Counted from the first letter of the stretch, positions 1 through 8,439 are shown. The stretch: DNA of 23,790 bases from an uncultured Tannerella sp. (GCA_938036405.1 CALHPT010000122.1:1-23790); one strand, 5' to 3'. The notes: generated by a model not told the origin, from the letters alone. A program made the numbers and translations.

Positions 1-9
1 GCTGGCGGC

Positions 10-276
10 TACCCCGATCGAGTGCTTGATTGAGGCCAAACATTTTCGCTGAAGCAAATAGACCTCTGTTTGGGGCCGCGCTCCCCGTTGAAACAGGTAG
101 ACCCCCCGAACGCCCCGCGCACACTGCGCGAAGCCGATCAGCCCCCTAAATGGCTCCGCGCACATCGGCTGGAGCATTTAGACCCCTCGATTTCGGCTGC
201 GCACACTGCGCGAAGCCGATTAGACCCCCCGAACGCCCCGCGCAGTGTGCGCGAAGCATTCAGGGGGTCTAATCGG
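10..276. repeat. Degenerate tandem array, period about 39-41 bp, 3' of the PorW-like gene
   Basis: About six diverged units can be followed by the block GAAGC/GAAAC/GGAGC, which starts at 51, 90, 130, 171, 212 and 253 (spacing 39-41 bp). Several units carry the block TAGACCCC followed by a GC-rich inverted repeat, GCGCA-cac-TGCGC (199-211) or GCGCA-gtg-TGCGC (240-252). The last part, 216-276, is a long imperfect palindrome listed separately. No gene is visible in positions 1-301. The array starts about 25 bp beyond the stop of the PorW-like gene. A CRISPR is excluded because the whole unit repeats, with no unique spacers. Confidence 0.7.
216..276. other. 61-bp imperfect palindrome downstream of the PorW-like gene
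   Basis: The arms 216-229 and 263-276 are perfect 14-bp inverted copies (CCGATTAGACCCCC and its complement). Inside them 231-233 pairs with 259-261, 235-236 with 256-257, and GCGCA (240-244) with TGCGC (248-252). Most of the segment can therefore fold into one long hairpin. It lies 25 bp after the stop codon of the PorW-like gene and could act as a 3'-end stabiliser or a factor-dependent stop. There is no T-tract, so it is not a classical intrinsic terminator. Confidence 0.6.
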
Positions 277-301
277 GGAGCGGGCGATCAGGGCGGACGG
301 C

Positions 302-3300
302 CTATTTGCTCTTCGCCTTCTCGCGGCGGGCAGCCTCTTTCTCGCGCAGTGCCGCGCGGCGAGCCGCCTCTTTTTCCTTCAGGCGTTGCTTGTTGGCCTT
401 CTCACGCGCCTTGCGCTCCTTCTTGCGCTGCTTCATGCGTTCGCGGGCCTCCTTCTCTTTCTGCTTACGCTGCGCCTCGCGCTCCTTGAGCTGCTGTTTG
501 CGCTGCTCGGCGGCCTCTTGGCGTCGCTCGGCCTGGGTCTGCGCCTTCTCGCCTTGCGCCATGCGTGCCTTGCGCTCTTCCAGTTCACGCCGCTTCTTGA
601 GGTATTCCAGCGTGATCTCTTTCGGCTTCACGAGCACCGTGTCCATGTCCACTTCGGGCGTGGCGGTGGTGTCGGCCGCCGGGGTCTCGATCGTCGCCGT
701 GTCGGGAGTCATAGGCTCTGGCCGCGCCGTCGTGTCGGTCGGGAGGGATTCGTCAGCCTGCTGCACCGCCTTGTTCTTGCGGCGACGGACGGAGGTGGCG
801 GACTGTTTCTTGGCCGCCTTCTCCTGCTTCTTCCGCTCCGCTTCGGCAGCCTTGGCGGCTTTCTCCTGCTTCTTTTTCTCGGCTTTCTCGGCCTTTTCTC
901 TCTCCTTCTCGGCCTTCGATTTCTTTTCCTTCACCGTTTTCTCCTTCTTCTTTTTGACGGATACAGCGGGCTGATCGGGCGTCACGGAGACGGTGTCGGC
1001 GGGTGTGATTTCGTCGGTGGAGCGGGCGTCCTCCGTGGGGGTGGCGTCCTCCGGTTGGGCGACGTCGCTGGGCTGCGGCTCGTCCTGCACGGGTTCTTCG
1101 ACGGTGGGCTCGTCCATGTCTTGCACACGTGTTTTTACCTCCTCGGCGGCTTGCTCCACGGCTTGGTCTTCACGCTCCGCTTCACGTTTGTCTGCGGCCA
1201 CCTGGGTGCGCCAACGGGCCACCAACTGGGGCGCTTGTCGGCCATAGACTTCGGCGAAGAAGGCCATGTAGTCCGATGGCGACTTGCCGTGCAGGAGGGT
1301 CTCGTAGTTCGCTTCGGAGATGGGGAAGAAGATGACGGCGCGATCCACCTTGCGGGCGTATCCGTCGCGGGAGTAGATCATGCCGTAATACTCGAGCACC
1401 TGCTGCAGGTTGTCGAAACCGCTGACGATAAGCAGGCCGAAGTTGCCCGCCTCGTCGGTCGAGAGGTCGAAGCTCTTGACCTCAAAGTGCGCAAAGTTGT
1501 AAGCCGCCACGGCGTAAAGGAGGGCGTTCGCTTCGACGGCGCCTTTGGGGTAGAGGAGCACCATGCGATGCGGCGTCTCGGGTTCGTCGACGAAGGCGCG
1601 GGCGGAGTCCGAGGCCGAGATGTCGCCAAACTCATCCGTACCGAAGCGTAGGTCCCACTTCATGCCCGTCAGGCTACCCTGCACCAGTGCCCGTCCGCGC
1701 AGCACACCTTTCAGCATCTCGCTGGCCAGCTCCGTCACATCGGCCGTGGGATACTTCGCCACGAGCGTTTGTAGCGCCGACTTGAACGACGCCACGTTGC
1801 CGGACTGCACATAGGTGAGCGCCTCGACGAACATGAACTTCGATATCAGCGTGGCCAGCGGATAGGTGCGGCTGAACTCGCGATAGCTGCGGCGCACGAA
1901 CGACGTGTCGCCCTTGAGGTAGCGGTTGTACGCCTGCTCATAGATCGAATCCTGCACACGGTCCATCATACGGATATGGTACTCATAGTTCGGATCCGCG
2001 ACGGCCGTGGCATAGTCGCTCTCGGGGAAGGCCTTCACGAGGCGGTCGCGCGAGCGTGTCTCGAGCGGCTTGTCCTTGTACCGCAGACCCATGAGGTAAG
2101 ACTGGAAGTAGTAATCCATCCGGTACTTATTGTCCGGGAAACGCCGCTCCAGCTCCTCGAACGTCTCGACCGAGAGCGGCATGTTCTCCAGCTTATCCTT
2201 GTAGATCATGCCCATGTTGTACAGCCCGTCGGCGATGATGACGTTCGAGGCCTCCACGTCCTCCGCCGTGAGAGGGATCTGCTGCAGGTAATACTCGCGC
2301 GACTTGGGGTCGGACGAGATGGAGTCCTGCAGCGCATCACTGATCGAATCCGTGGAGGCGATCGGATTACCGTTGGCGTCGAGCTGCGGTGTGTCGGGCA
2401 GGTTGCCGTCCGCATTGTCAGCCGGCGACGCGAGCGGCATGGCCTTGTTGCGGCGACGCCAATCGTCCTGATTGACGCGCTTGCCCCACTTGTTCTGGAA
2501 CTGGGTCTTGCCCTGCGCCACGGTCTGCTCGTTGTAGAAATAGAAGCCGCCGGTATTGTTGAGCGCGGGCATCTGTGGGGTGGTGATTTGTGGGTTGCGC
2601 TGCTGGGCGAAGTCGTTGCCGCGGCTCTGTTGGTCGGCCAGGTAACGCTCCTTGTTGGCCTCTTCGGCCTCCCGTTTCTCTTTCTCCTTCACCTCGGCGA
2701 TGATCTTATCGATCACAGCCAGCCGCTCCTTTTCGGGCATGCGGGCCAAGGCCTGGAGGCTGTCTTGCAGGTGTACCGCCTCGACGTGTACCACCAGCTC
2801 GTCGAGCACGGACGAGAGGCGTGAGACGCGCTCATAGTCCTTGTACTCTCGCGACATGGCCGAGAGTGCGCCGCTGAAGCAGGGTTGCGCCCGGACGTAA
2901 TCCTTTTGCGTGAAATAGATATCGCCGAGCTTGATCTGGCAGATGGCCAGGTCGAGGCCGTTCTGGACGCTCTTCTCCACGCCCTGGGTGTAGGCGTTGA
3001 TGGCCTGCGCGGTGTCGCGCCGGCTCATGTAGACGTCGCCGATGGCCATGTAGACTTGGTCGAGGTAATTCTTGTTTTTGTCGCTCTTGGACATGCGTCG
3101 GAGCATGCTGAGCACCTGCTGCCAACGCGACGGTGGCAGCACTTCAGCCTGACGGATGCGGGCGGCAAACTCCAGCTCGTAGGGCGGATTGGCGGAGGCT
3201 ACGCGGCCGAACTCACGGTAGGCTTCGTCGTTCCGACCCGCCTCGGTGAGCAGTTGCCCCAGCAGGTAGCGCATGCGGGTGCGCTGCCGACGGTTGCGCT

Positions 3301-4009
3301 CCGTGTCGATCACCTTCTTGAGGGCCGGGATGGCCTGCTCCGTGCGGTTGCTCTTGACCAGAAAGTCGGCATAGACGCGGTCGTAATCCTTCCGATTGGC
3401 AGCAGGGAATCCGTTCTTCTCGAGCCGTTCGAGGGCCGTCTCCGTCTCGTAGAGCCAGCCCATCTCGGCGTAGCAGCGGGCGCGGCCGATGTGCGCTGCG
3501 GCCACCACCTCCGGCTCGGTGGCGTAGTGGCGGGCGATGTAGGAATAGGTGGCTGCGGCCTGGAGGAAGTCGCCGTTGTAGAACTGCCCCTCGGCCACCA
3601 GCATCCAGCAATGCTTCAGGAAGGGGTTGTACTCCTCGCGGTTCTGCATGGCCACCTCGCGGGCGTTGCCTTGCCAACCCGGCTTGCGGACGGGCTTCTT
3701 CTGGATCGAATGCTGCTTGATGGCCTTGTTGCCCTTCAGGATGGCGCGGTCGAAGGGTCCGCCGGCCGACTGTTTCTCTTTCGGCAGCGCGCTGACGGGG
3801 TGCATAAGGATGCGCTCGGTGTAGTTCTCGCGGTAGCCGTTTTGCATGATCTGCAGCTGTTCGTCGAAGGATGTTTTGCCGTTGAAATAGGTGTTGTAGC
3901 GCGCCGTGAACGCGTGCCAGCGGCGTGTGCCCGCCGTGTTCTTTTTGGTGCTGCATGCCACGGCGGTCAGCAGCAGGGCGAAGCAAACGATGGTGTAATA
4001 TCTTCTCAC
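302..4009 (-). CDS. porW: PorW/SprE-like TPR lipoprotein of the type IX secretion system, with long charged tail
   Basis: This 1235-aa protein begins with a lipoprotein signal peptide (lipobox AVAC, acylated Cys19), so it should sit in the cell envelope facing the periplasm. Residues about 130-390 look like tetratricopeptide helices, for example around 316-385. A charged helix covers about 425-460, the block FYFYNEQ is at 489-495, and more TPR-like sequence covers about 590-760. In Flavobacterium and Porphyromonas, PorW/SprE is a lipoprotein needed for type IX secretion, and I assign this gene by overall architecture and these blocks. Residues about 940-1235 are low-complexity, first acidic/Pro/Thr, then Lys/Glu/Ala/Arg coiled coil, and look like an unusual extension. 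The start is GTG (4007-4009), preceded by a GAGAGGA ribosome site. It is a single-gene unit downstream of the folE terminator and the 41-bp array. Confidence 0.8.
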   Translation of the reverse strand: MRRYYTIVCFALLLTAVACSTKKNTAGTRRWHAFTARYNTYFNGKTSFDEQLQIMQNGYRENYTERILMHPVSALPKEKQSAGGPFDRAILKGNKAIKQHSIQKKPVRKPGWQGNAREVAMQNREEYNPFLKHCWMLVAEGQFYNGDFLQAAATYSYIARHYATEPEVVAAAHIGRARCYAEMGWLYETETALERLEKNGFPAANRKDYDRVYADFLVKSNRTEQAIPALKKVIDTERNRRQRTRMRYLLGQLLTEAGRNDEAYREFGRVASANPPYELEFAARIRQAEVLPPSRWQQVLSMLRRMSKSDKNKNYLDQVYMAIGDVYMSRRDTAQAINAYTQGVEKSVQNGLDLAICQIKLGDIYFTQKDYVRAQPCFSGALSAMSREYKDYERVSRLSSVLDELVVHVEAVHLQDSLQALARMPEKERLAVIDKIIAEVKEKEKREAEEANKERYLADQQSRGNDFAQQRNPQITTPQMPALNNTGGFYFYNEQTVAQGKTQFQNKWGKRVNQDDWRRRNKAMPLASPADNADGNLPDTPQLDANGNPIASTDSISDALQDSISSDPKSREYYLQQIPLTAEDVEASNVIIADGLYNMGMIYKDKLENMPLSVETFEELERRFPDNKYRMDYYFQSYLMGLRYKDKPLETRSRDRLVKAFPESDYATAVADPNYEYHIRMMDRVQDSIYEQAYNRYLKGDTSFVRRSYREFSRTYPLATLISKFMFVEALTYVQSGNVASFKSALQTLVAKYPTADVTELASEMLKGVLRGRALVQGSLTGMKWDLRFGTDEFGDISASDSARAFVDEPETPHRMVLLYPKGAVEANALLYAVAAYNFAHFEVKSFDLSTDEAGNFGLLIVSGFDNLQQVLEYYGMIYSRDGYARKVDRAVIFFPISEANYETLLHGKSPSDYMAFFAEVYGRQAPQLVARWRTQVAADKREAEREDQAVEQAAEEVKTRVQDMDEPTVEEPVQDEPQPSDVAQPEDATPTEDARSTDEITPADTVSVTPDQPAVSVKKKKEKTVKEKKSKAEKEREKAEKAEKKKQEKAAKAAEAERKKQEKAAKKQSATSVRRRKNKAVQQADESLPTDTTARPEPMTPDTATIETPAADTTATPEVDMDTVLVKPKEITLEYLKKRRELEERKARMAQGEKAQTQAERRQEAAEQRKQQLKEREAQRKQKEKEARERMKQRKKERKAREKANKQRLKEKEAARRAALREKEAARREKAKSK

Positions 4010-4113
4010 GTCCTCTCTTTTTCTCTCTGGTTTGAAGTGATATGATAACTGGTTGCGCGTGTGTTTATTGTAGGGGTTTGCGTGTCCCTGACGGTGTACG
4101 AGGTGGGGCGCCT

Positions 4114-4450
4114 TCGGGGGAACGGGGAGACCGCGCCTCTGCGTTGAAACCGTCCGGGAATGCTCCAGAAACCGTGTTTCTACGCTGATACCGTTCGGGA
4201 ATGCTCCAGAAACTGTGTTTCTGCGGTGAAACCGCTCGGGAACGGCCCAGAATCAATGATTCTACGCTGAAACCGCTCGGGAATGCTCCAGAAACCGTGT
4301 TTCTACGCTGAAACCGTTCGGGAATGCTCCAGAAACTGTGTTTCTACGGTGAAACCGTTCGGGAATGCTCCAGAAACCGTGTCTCTACGCTGAAACCGTT
4401 CGGGAATGACGCAGAAACTGTGTTTCTACGTTGATACCGTTCGGGAATGC
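4114..4450. repeat. 41-bp tandem array with a conserved hairpin, between folE and the PorW-like gene
   Basis: The block CGGGAA or CGGGAAC starts at 4155, 4196, 4237, 4278, 4319, 4360, 4401 and 4442, exactly 41 bp apart each time. A degenerate unit precedes it from about 4114. Each unit holds a short inverted repeat, usually AGAAAC-cgt-GTTTCT or AGAAAC-tgt-GTTTCT. The unit at 4248-4262 reads AGAATC-aat-GATTCT, so both arms changed together. The 566-bp space between folE and the PorW-like gene holds this array, the folE terminator on its right side, and about 100 bp of plain leader on its left. I see no gene there. Confidence 0.9.
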
Positions 4451-4492
4451 TTGGGACGCGCTCCCCCACCTAATGACCGGAGTGGGTTCAAC

Positions 4493-4538
4493 AAAAAATC
4501 CCCGGACGGAGAGGGGTTGAGGCTCTCCAGATCCGGGG
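4493..4538 (-). terminator. Intrinsic terminator of the folE operon
   Basis: On the minus strand CCCCGGA (4538-4532) pairs with TCCGGGG (4506-4500), and an inner stem GGAGAG/CTCTCC (4528-4523 with 4513-4508) continues the hairpin. It is followed at once by A and six T (4498-4493). It lies 37 bp after the folE stop codon. This is a textbook rho-independent signal, although such signals are less universal in Bacteroidota than in enteric bacteria. Confidence 0.85.
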
Positions 4539-4575
4539 TGAAGGCGCGATTGAGTTATTGGCTTCTTGCGCGCTG

Positions 4576-5166
4576 TTATTTCTTGATGAGGTTCATGAAC
4601 TCCTCGCGGGTCTGGACCTGCTGGAAGACACCGGTGAAGTCGCTCGTGGTGGTGAGCGAGTTCTGCTTCTCCACGCCGCGCATTTGCATGCACATGTGCT
4701 GGGCCTCGACGACGACCATCACGCCGAGCGGGTTGAGGGTCTTCTGTATGCACTCCTTAATCTGGAGCGTGAGGCGCTCCTGGATCTGGAGGCGGTGCGA
4801 GAAGATGTCGACCACGCGGGGGATCTTGCTCAGCCCCGTGATGTAGCGGCGGGGGATGTAGGCCACGTGCACTTTGCCGAAGAAGGGCAGGATGTGGTGC
4901 TCGCAGAGGGAGAAGAAGTCGATGTCTTTGACGATGACCATCTGCTTGTAGTCTTCTTCTTGAAACATGGCGGAGGCGAGCACCGCTTCGGGGTCTTCGT
5001 CGTAGCCGCGGAGCAGGAACTGCATGGCTTTGGCCACCCGTAAGGGGGTCTTTTGAAGGCCTTCGCGGTCGGGGTCTTCACCCAGGAGGGTGATGATGTC
5101 GCGATAGTGTCCGCAGAGCGATTCGCGCGCCTCAAGCAGGGCCGGGGTGTCTTTTAGATCCTTCAT
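4576..5166 (-). CDS. folE: GTP cyclohydrolase I, type IA (FolE)
   Basis: The protein converts GTP to 7,8-dihydroneopterin triphosphate and formate, the first step to folate (or, in some bacteria, queuosine precursors), in the cytosol. The 196-aa length is normal for the bacterial enzyme without the long N-terminal extension. The zinc ligands are visible as Cys88 in SLCEHH, with His90/His91, and Cys159 in QHMCMQMRG. The stretch LQKTPLRVAKAM near residue 37 and the C-terminal SLTTTSDFTGVF are typical of the family. Its ATG (5164-5166) overlaps the TGA of the SPOR gene (5163-5165) as ATGA, which suggests translational coupling. It is the last gene of the operon and is followed by a strong terminator. 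Confidence 0.97.
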   Translation of the reverse strand: MKDLKDTPALLEARESLCGHYRDIITLLGEDPDREGLQKTPLRVAKAMQFLLRGYDEDPEAVLASAMFQEEDYKQMVIVKDIDFFSLCEHHILPFFGKVHVAYIPRRYITGLSKIPRVVDIFSHRLQIQERLTLQIKECIQKTLNPLGVMVVVEAQHMCMQMRGVEKQNSLTTTSDFTGVFQQVQTREEFMNLIKK

Positions 5167-5750
5167 TTATTACTGCTGTTGCTCGACTTAGGCAGGTCGC
5201 CCTTAACAATCGTCATCCCACGGTAGGAGGGAAAGGTTTTGCTCAACTGATTTCTGATGTATAAGGCATCTTCATAGGTGGCAAAGTGACCCACATAGAC
5301 CTTCCATATCGGCGACTGGAATCTGCGGAAGACGTTCAGCTTGGGGAAGGCACGCTGGATCTGCCTCTCGATTGTTTTGGCTTCTTGCAAAGATTGCCGT
5401 TGGTTGTTTCCGGAATACACCAACACGCGATAGGCCGTTCCTTCCGTTTTTTCCACGACGGAGATCTCGCTGTTGTTGGGTTCTTTTTCGGTGCTGGAGG
5501 TCGTGCTGGAAGAGCTGGATTCGGATTTGCTGTCAGACTTGTCGGCCTTGTCTGAGCTGCGGGGCTTATCGGCCGGAGTGGTATTGGCGCCGACAAGTTT
5601 GCGGATGGCTGCGGACTGGTGGATGGTGACGGTGCCGTATTGCGGTGCTTTGCGCGCCAGTTCGTCGAAGATGGTGTTTTGTGCCGTTAGCATACCTCCG
5701 CAGCAGAGCAGTATGCATAGGCAAAGAATTCGTTTCATGAGGTGGTGCAT
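5163..5750 (-). CDS. Secreted SPOR-domain protein
   Basis: This 195-aa protein has an N-terminal signal peptide (hydrophobic core around residues 8-20, likely cleavage after LTA before Gln24). A Ser/Lys/Asp-rich linker follows at about 60-95. The C-terminal SPOR-type domain covers about 103-185, with YRVLVYSGNN, IWKVYVGHF and ALYIRNQL marking its strands and helix. SPOR domains bind denuded peptidoglycan, often at septa, so a periplasmic cell-wall role is likely but the precise function is unknown. Two in-frame ATGs are possible (5748-5750 and 5736-5738), and neither has a clear ribosome site. The stop overlaps the folE start. The order tpiA, SPOR gene, folE is compact and looks like an operon, with a 115-bp gap to tpiA. 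Confidence 0.85.
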   Translation of the reverse strand: MHHLMKRILCLCILLCCGGMLTAQNTIFDELARKAPQYGTVTIHQSAAIRKLVGANTTPADKPRSSDKADKSDSKSESSSSSTTSSTEKEPNNSEISVVEKTEGTAYRVLVYSGNNQRQSLQEAKTIERQIQRAFPKLNVFRRFQSPIWKVYVGHFATYEDALYIRNQLSKTFPSYRGMTIVKGDLPKSSNSSNK

Positions 5751-5780
5751 TTAGGGGGATTAATAGACATGAATATCCCC

Positions 5781-5849
5781 CCGCCCTTACCCTGAAAAAA
5801 AAGAGAGATAAAGCGTCCGGATATAGGGGCACCGGGGCGGGTAGGGCGG
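5781..5849. other. GC-rich inverted repeat in the tpiA-SPOR gap
   Basis: CCGCCCTTACCC (5781-5792) and GGGTAGGGCGG (5839-5849) are inverted copies with one extra base. The enclosed loop of about 46 nt contains a run of eight A on the plus strand. This is the only notable structure in the 115-bp gap. It may be an mRNA processing or translation signal for the SPOR and folE genes. The role is a guess. Confidence 0.35.
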
Positions 5850-5865
5850 AGGGAATGGGGATGTT

Positions 5866-6621
5866 TTAGAAGGCTTCGATGATCGGGATAAACTTCTCGA
5901 CCTCGAGGGATGCGCCGCCGATGAGTCCACCGTCCACGTCAGGGTTGGCGAAGAGCTCGCGGGCGTTGCCAGCGTTGCAACTGCCACCGTAGAGGATGGA
6001 TGTGGCGTCGGCCACGTCGTTGCCATACTTGGCGGCGATCGTTTGGCGGATGTGTGCGTGGATCTCTTGTGCTTGAGCGGCAGTGGCCGTCTTGCCGGTG
6101 CCGATGGCCCAGACGGGCTCGTAGGCAAGGATGAGGCGGCCGAAGTCGGCGGCCGTAAGCTCGAAGAGGGATTCGCGGATCTGTGCGTCTACGACGTCGA
6201 AATGCTTGCCGGCCTCACGTTCAGCCAGCACTTCGCCCACGCAGAAGATGGGCGTCAGGCCGTTTGCCAATGCCAGGCGCACTTTCTCTTTGAGGATCTC
6301 GGGCGTCTCGTGATAGTAGGCGCGGCGTTCGGAGTGTCCGATGATGACGTAGCGTGCACCGGTGGAGGCGATCATGGCGGCGGATACTTCGCCGGTGAAG
6401 GCGCCTTTCTCTTTGTAGGCACAGTTTTCGGCAGCCACGCCGATGCGTGTCGTGTCGATGGCTGCGGCCACGGAGGCCAGATGGGTGAATGGGGTGCCAA
6501 GAATGACGTCGCAATGGATCGTTTTGCCTCGCAGCGCTTCGTCGATGCCTTTGGCCAGGGCCAAACCTTCGGGCAGGGTGGTGTTCATTTTCCAGTTACC
6601 TGCAACAATTTGCTTTCTCAT
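5866..6621 (-). CDS. tpiA: Triosephosphate isomerase
   Basis: The enzyme interconverts dihydroxyacetone phosphate and glyceraldehyde 3-phosphate in glycolysis, in the cytosol, as a TIM-barrel dimer. The 251-aa length is typical. Catalytic residues are in place: Lys11 in GNWKMN, His96 in IIGHSERR and Glu168 in AYEPVWAIGTG. The phosphate-binding loop LYGGSCNAGN and the final GGASL motif are intact. The ATG (6619-6621) overlaps the TGA of the upstream membrane-protein gene (6618-6620) as ATGA. No separate promoter is visible, so expression probably depends on the operon that starts at the DUF1599 gene. Confidence 0.97.
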   Translation of the reverse strand: MRKQIVAGNWKMNTTLPEGLALAKGIDEALRGKTIHCDVILGTPFTHLASVAAAIDTTRIGVAAENCAYKEKGAFTGEVSAAMIASTGARYVIIGHSERRAYYHETPEILKEKVRLALANGLTPIFCVGEVLAEREAGKHFDVVDAQIRESLFELTAADFGRLILAYEPVWAIGTGKTATAAQAQEIHAHIRQTIAAKYGNDVADATSILYGGSCNAGNARELFANPDVDGGLIGGASLEVEKFIPIIEAF

Positions 6622-7880
6622 ATCTGTTCGTTTTTTAATTGTTCGATTCCGTTTTGTTTTAGAGCTCTGTCACAGCCCCAAATCAGGAGCAAAGGTAAGA
6701 CAAAAGCGAGGACTGTATAGAGCCAGATCTGGCCTGCGGAGCGGGCATTGGGGCGGTTCGCCTCGATGAATGTCCGTAGTTTGCCGGGTGTCGGGATGTC
6801 GTTGTGGTGCCACTTGGCGAGGATCGTACCTTGCTTCATAAGGACGAGTCCGGGGTTCGACCGGATGATGGTTTTAAGCAGCACATCGTCGGCCGTAAGG
6901 ATGGGGATGTCGAGCCCCGTGTGCTTAGTCCATTCGCGGCATTGCGCTTCGTTGGAGGCGGTCACGGTGTAGATGGGTAGGCTGTGCTCGCGAGCATAGT
7001 CGCTGATGGCTTCGATCTGTGCAACGTGTGCCTCGCTGGCCTGCTCCAAGTGGGGGGAAATGAGCAGTAAGACGGGCTTCTCTTCGGCAAATAGCTCCTC
7101 GGCAAGATTGTCACCCATCTCGTTATACAGTTCGAAGTTGGAGACTGTGGGGACAAAGCCAGGCTTGACGAGCCGCGCGTCAACGTAGGTCCAGGTGGAG
7201 TCGTCGGCGGGTACCTCCTCGAGCTTGAACTCCTTCTGCACGCCGTCTTTTTGATAGATGAAGACGTATTCGTCCTGCGGTGCGTTGGCCGGGATCTCCA
7301 TCAGCTTGGGGATGTTCGCGCCGATCTTGTAGGGACGGAAGTCGACCATCGGCAGATGACTGTAGTTCCAGTAGCAGAAGCCGAGACCGAAAGCGAAGGC
7401 GAACAGGGCGACGATGGAGTGTGCCCGGTTGCGATAACATGGCGTGAGCCGTTTGCAGTAGATGAAGGCAATGATGGCAGCGACTGAGAGGATGATGTTT
7501 TTGTAGAACGTTTGCCAGTTAGTGATGATCAGCGCGTCGCCAAAGCATCCGCAGTCGGGGACAGGGTTATAGAGAGCCAAGTAAAGCGTCACGGGGGTCA
7601 TGATGGCCATGAAAAGCAGGATGCCCAGCGTGGAGAGTCGGCGGTGCACACCGAGCAGGACGCATACGCCAAGCATGAACTCGAAGGCGATCATGGCGAA
7701 CGATAGCCAAGCGTCGGACCATGTGGCGTGCCGCCAGCCGAAGGCGGTGAAGTAGTCGCCCATCTTAATGATCGTCCCCTCTGGATCGATAGCCTTGACC
7801 ATGCCCGAGAAAATGAATGTGACGCCTAATAGTATCCGGCTAAGTTCAGCGATGATCTTAATGACAATGTCTTTACGCAT
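6618..7880 (-). CDS. DoxX/MauE-like membrane protein with C-terminal thioredoxin-like domain (BT_3928-type)
   Basis: The protein is 420 aa from the ATG at 7878-7880. The frame stays open to 7931, but the shorter start is preferred because MRKDIVIK opens the first membrane helix and the longer form is polar. Likely membrane helices lie near residues 10-29, 57-78, 83-104, 128-142 and 152-172, with another at 385-402. The motif PDCGCFGD (Cys110, Cys112) in the membrane part resembles MauE/DoxX-type proteins. Residues about 265-375 look like a thioredoxin/TlpA fold, but the expected CxxC is missing (LLLISPHLEQ instead), so this domain is probably not a classical oxidoreductase. It starts 8 nt inside the end of the DUF1599 gene and overlaps tpiA. 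I recognise the family as common in Bacteroidales, but its function is not known to me. Confidence 0.8.
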   Translation of the reverse strand: MRKDIVIKIIAELSRILLGVTFIFSGMVKAIDPEGTIIKMGDYFTAFGWRHATWSDAWLSFAMIAFEFMLGVCVLLGVHRRLSTLGILLFMAIMTPVTLYLALYNPVPDCGCFGDALIITNWQTFYKNIILSVAAIIAFIYCKRLTPCYRNRAHSIVALFAFAFGLGFCYWNYSHLPMVDFRPYKIGANIPKLMEIPANAPQDEYVFIYQKDGVQKEFKLEEVPADDSTWTYVDARLVKPGFVPTVSNFELYNEMGDNLAEELFAEEKPVLLLISPHLEQASEAHVAQIEAISDYAREHSLPIYTVTASNEAQCREWTKHTGLDIPILTADDVLLKTIIRSNPGLVLMKQGTILAKWHHNDIPTPGKLRTFIEANRPNARSAGQIWLYTVLAFVLPLLLIWGCDRALKQNGIEQLKNEQI

Positions 7881-8439
7881 GATGTGTAGTTGTTTCTTCT
7901 GGTGAGAGTTTGATGAGCCCGAAGAGGGCATAATTCACGATATCCATATAGTTGGCGTCGACACCTTCGGAGACAGCCACCTGTCCGCAGTGGTCTTCGA
8001 TCTCCTTAACGCGACTCAGCTTCATTAGAATCATATCCGTGTAGGAAGCCACGCGCATGCTACGCCATGCCTCGCCGTAGTCGTGATTCTTGGCCATCAT
8101 CAGTGTGGTGGTCGTCTTCATATGGGTGTCGTAAAGTGAGAGCGCCTGTGCTGAATCAATATCTGACGCGTCGACAGCACCTAGCTCCAGTTGTATCAGT
8201 CCGATGATGCCGTAGTTGACGATGGCAATAAACTCTGGCCGTATGCCTTCACCTACGCGACTGCGGCTCTCACCGATGGCTTCCAGCGTACGGATGCGTT
8301 TGGCCTTAATGAATAGTTGATCTGTAACCGACGTCGGCCGCATGATGCGCCACGACGCACCATAGTCAGTCAACTTGGCTTCGAACACTGCTCGACAGTC
8401 TCTGATTGCTGCCGCGAATTGTTCTTCTGTCTTTGACAT
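7873..8439 (-). CDS. DUF1599-family protein with internal duplication
   Basis: The 188-aa soluble protein contains two similar halves. The first has YGASWRIMRPTSVTDQLFIK followed by FIAIVNYGIIGLIQL. The second has YGEAWRSMRVASYTDMILMK followed by YMDIVNYALFGLIKL. The repeated pattern is YGxxWR-x-MR ... K-x-x-R ... IVNY-x-x-x-GLI. This duplication is characteristic of DUF1599 proteins, which have been linked by computational work to nucleotide-related functions. A molecular role here is not established. It is the first gene of the operon leading through tpiA to folE. The ATG at 8437-8439 has no strong ribosome site, which is usual for this phylum. I see no convincing promoter in 8440-8555. Confidence 0.85.
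   Translation of the reverse strand: MSKTEEQFAAAIRDCRAVFEAKLTDYGASWRIMRPTSVTDQLFIKAKRIRTLEAIGESRSRVGEGIRPEFIAIVNYGIIGLIQLELGAVDASDIDSAQALSLYDTHMKTTTTLMMAKNHDYGEAWRSMRVASYTDMILMKLSRVKEIEDHCGQVAVSEGVDANYMDIVNYALFGLIKLSPEETTTHHA

Noticed and set aside
245..1651. Long plus-strand open frames opposite the PorW-like gene (also 1976-2824 and 2885-4045)
   Set aside because: They are mirror images of a GC-rich coding sequence with biased codons, lack family motifs, and lie opposite a protein with clear signal peptide and TPR structure.
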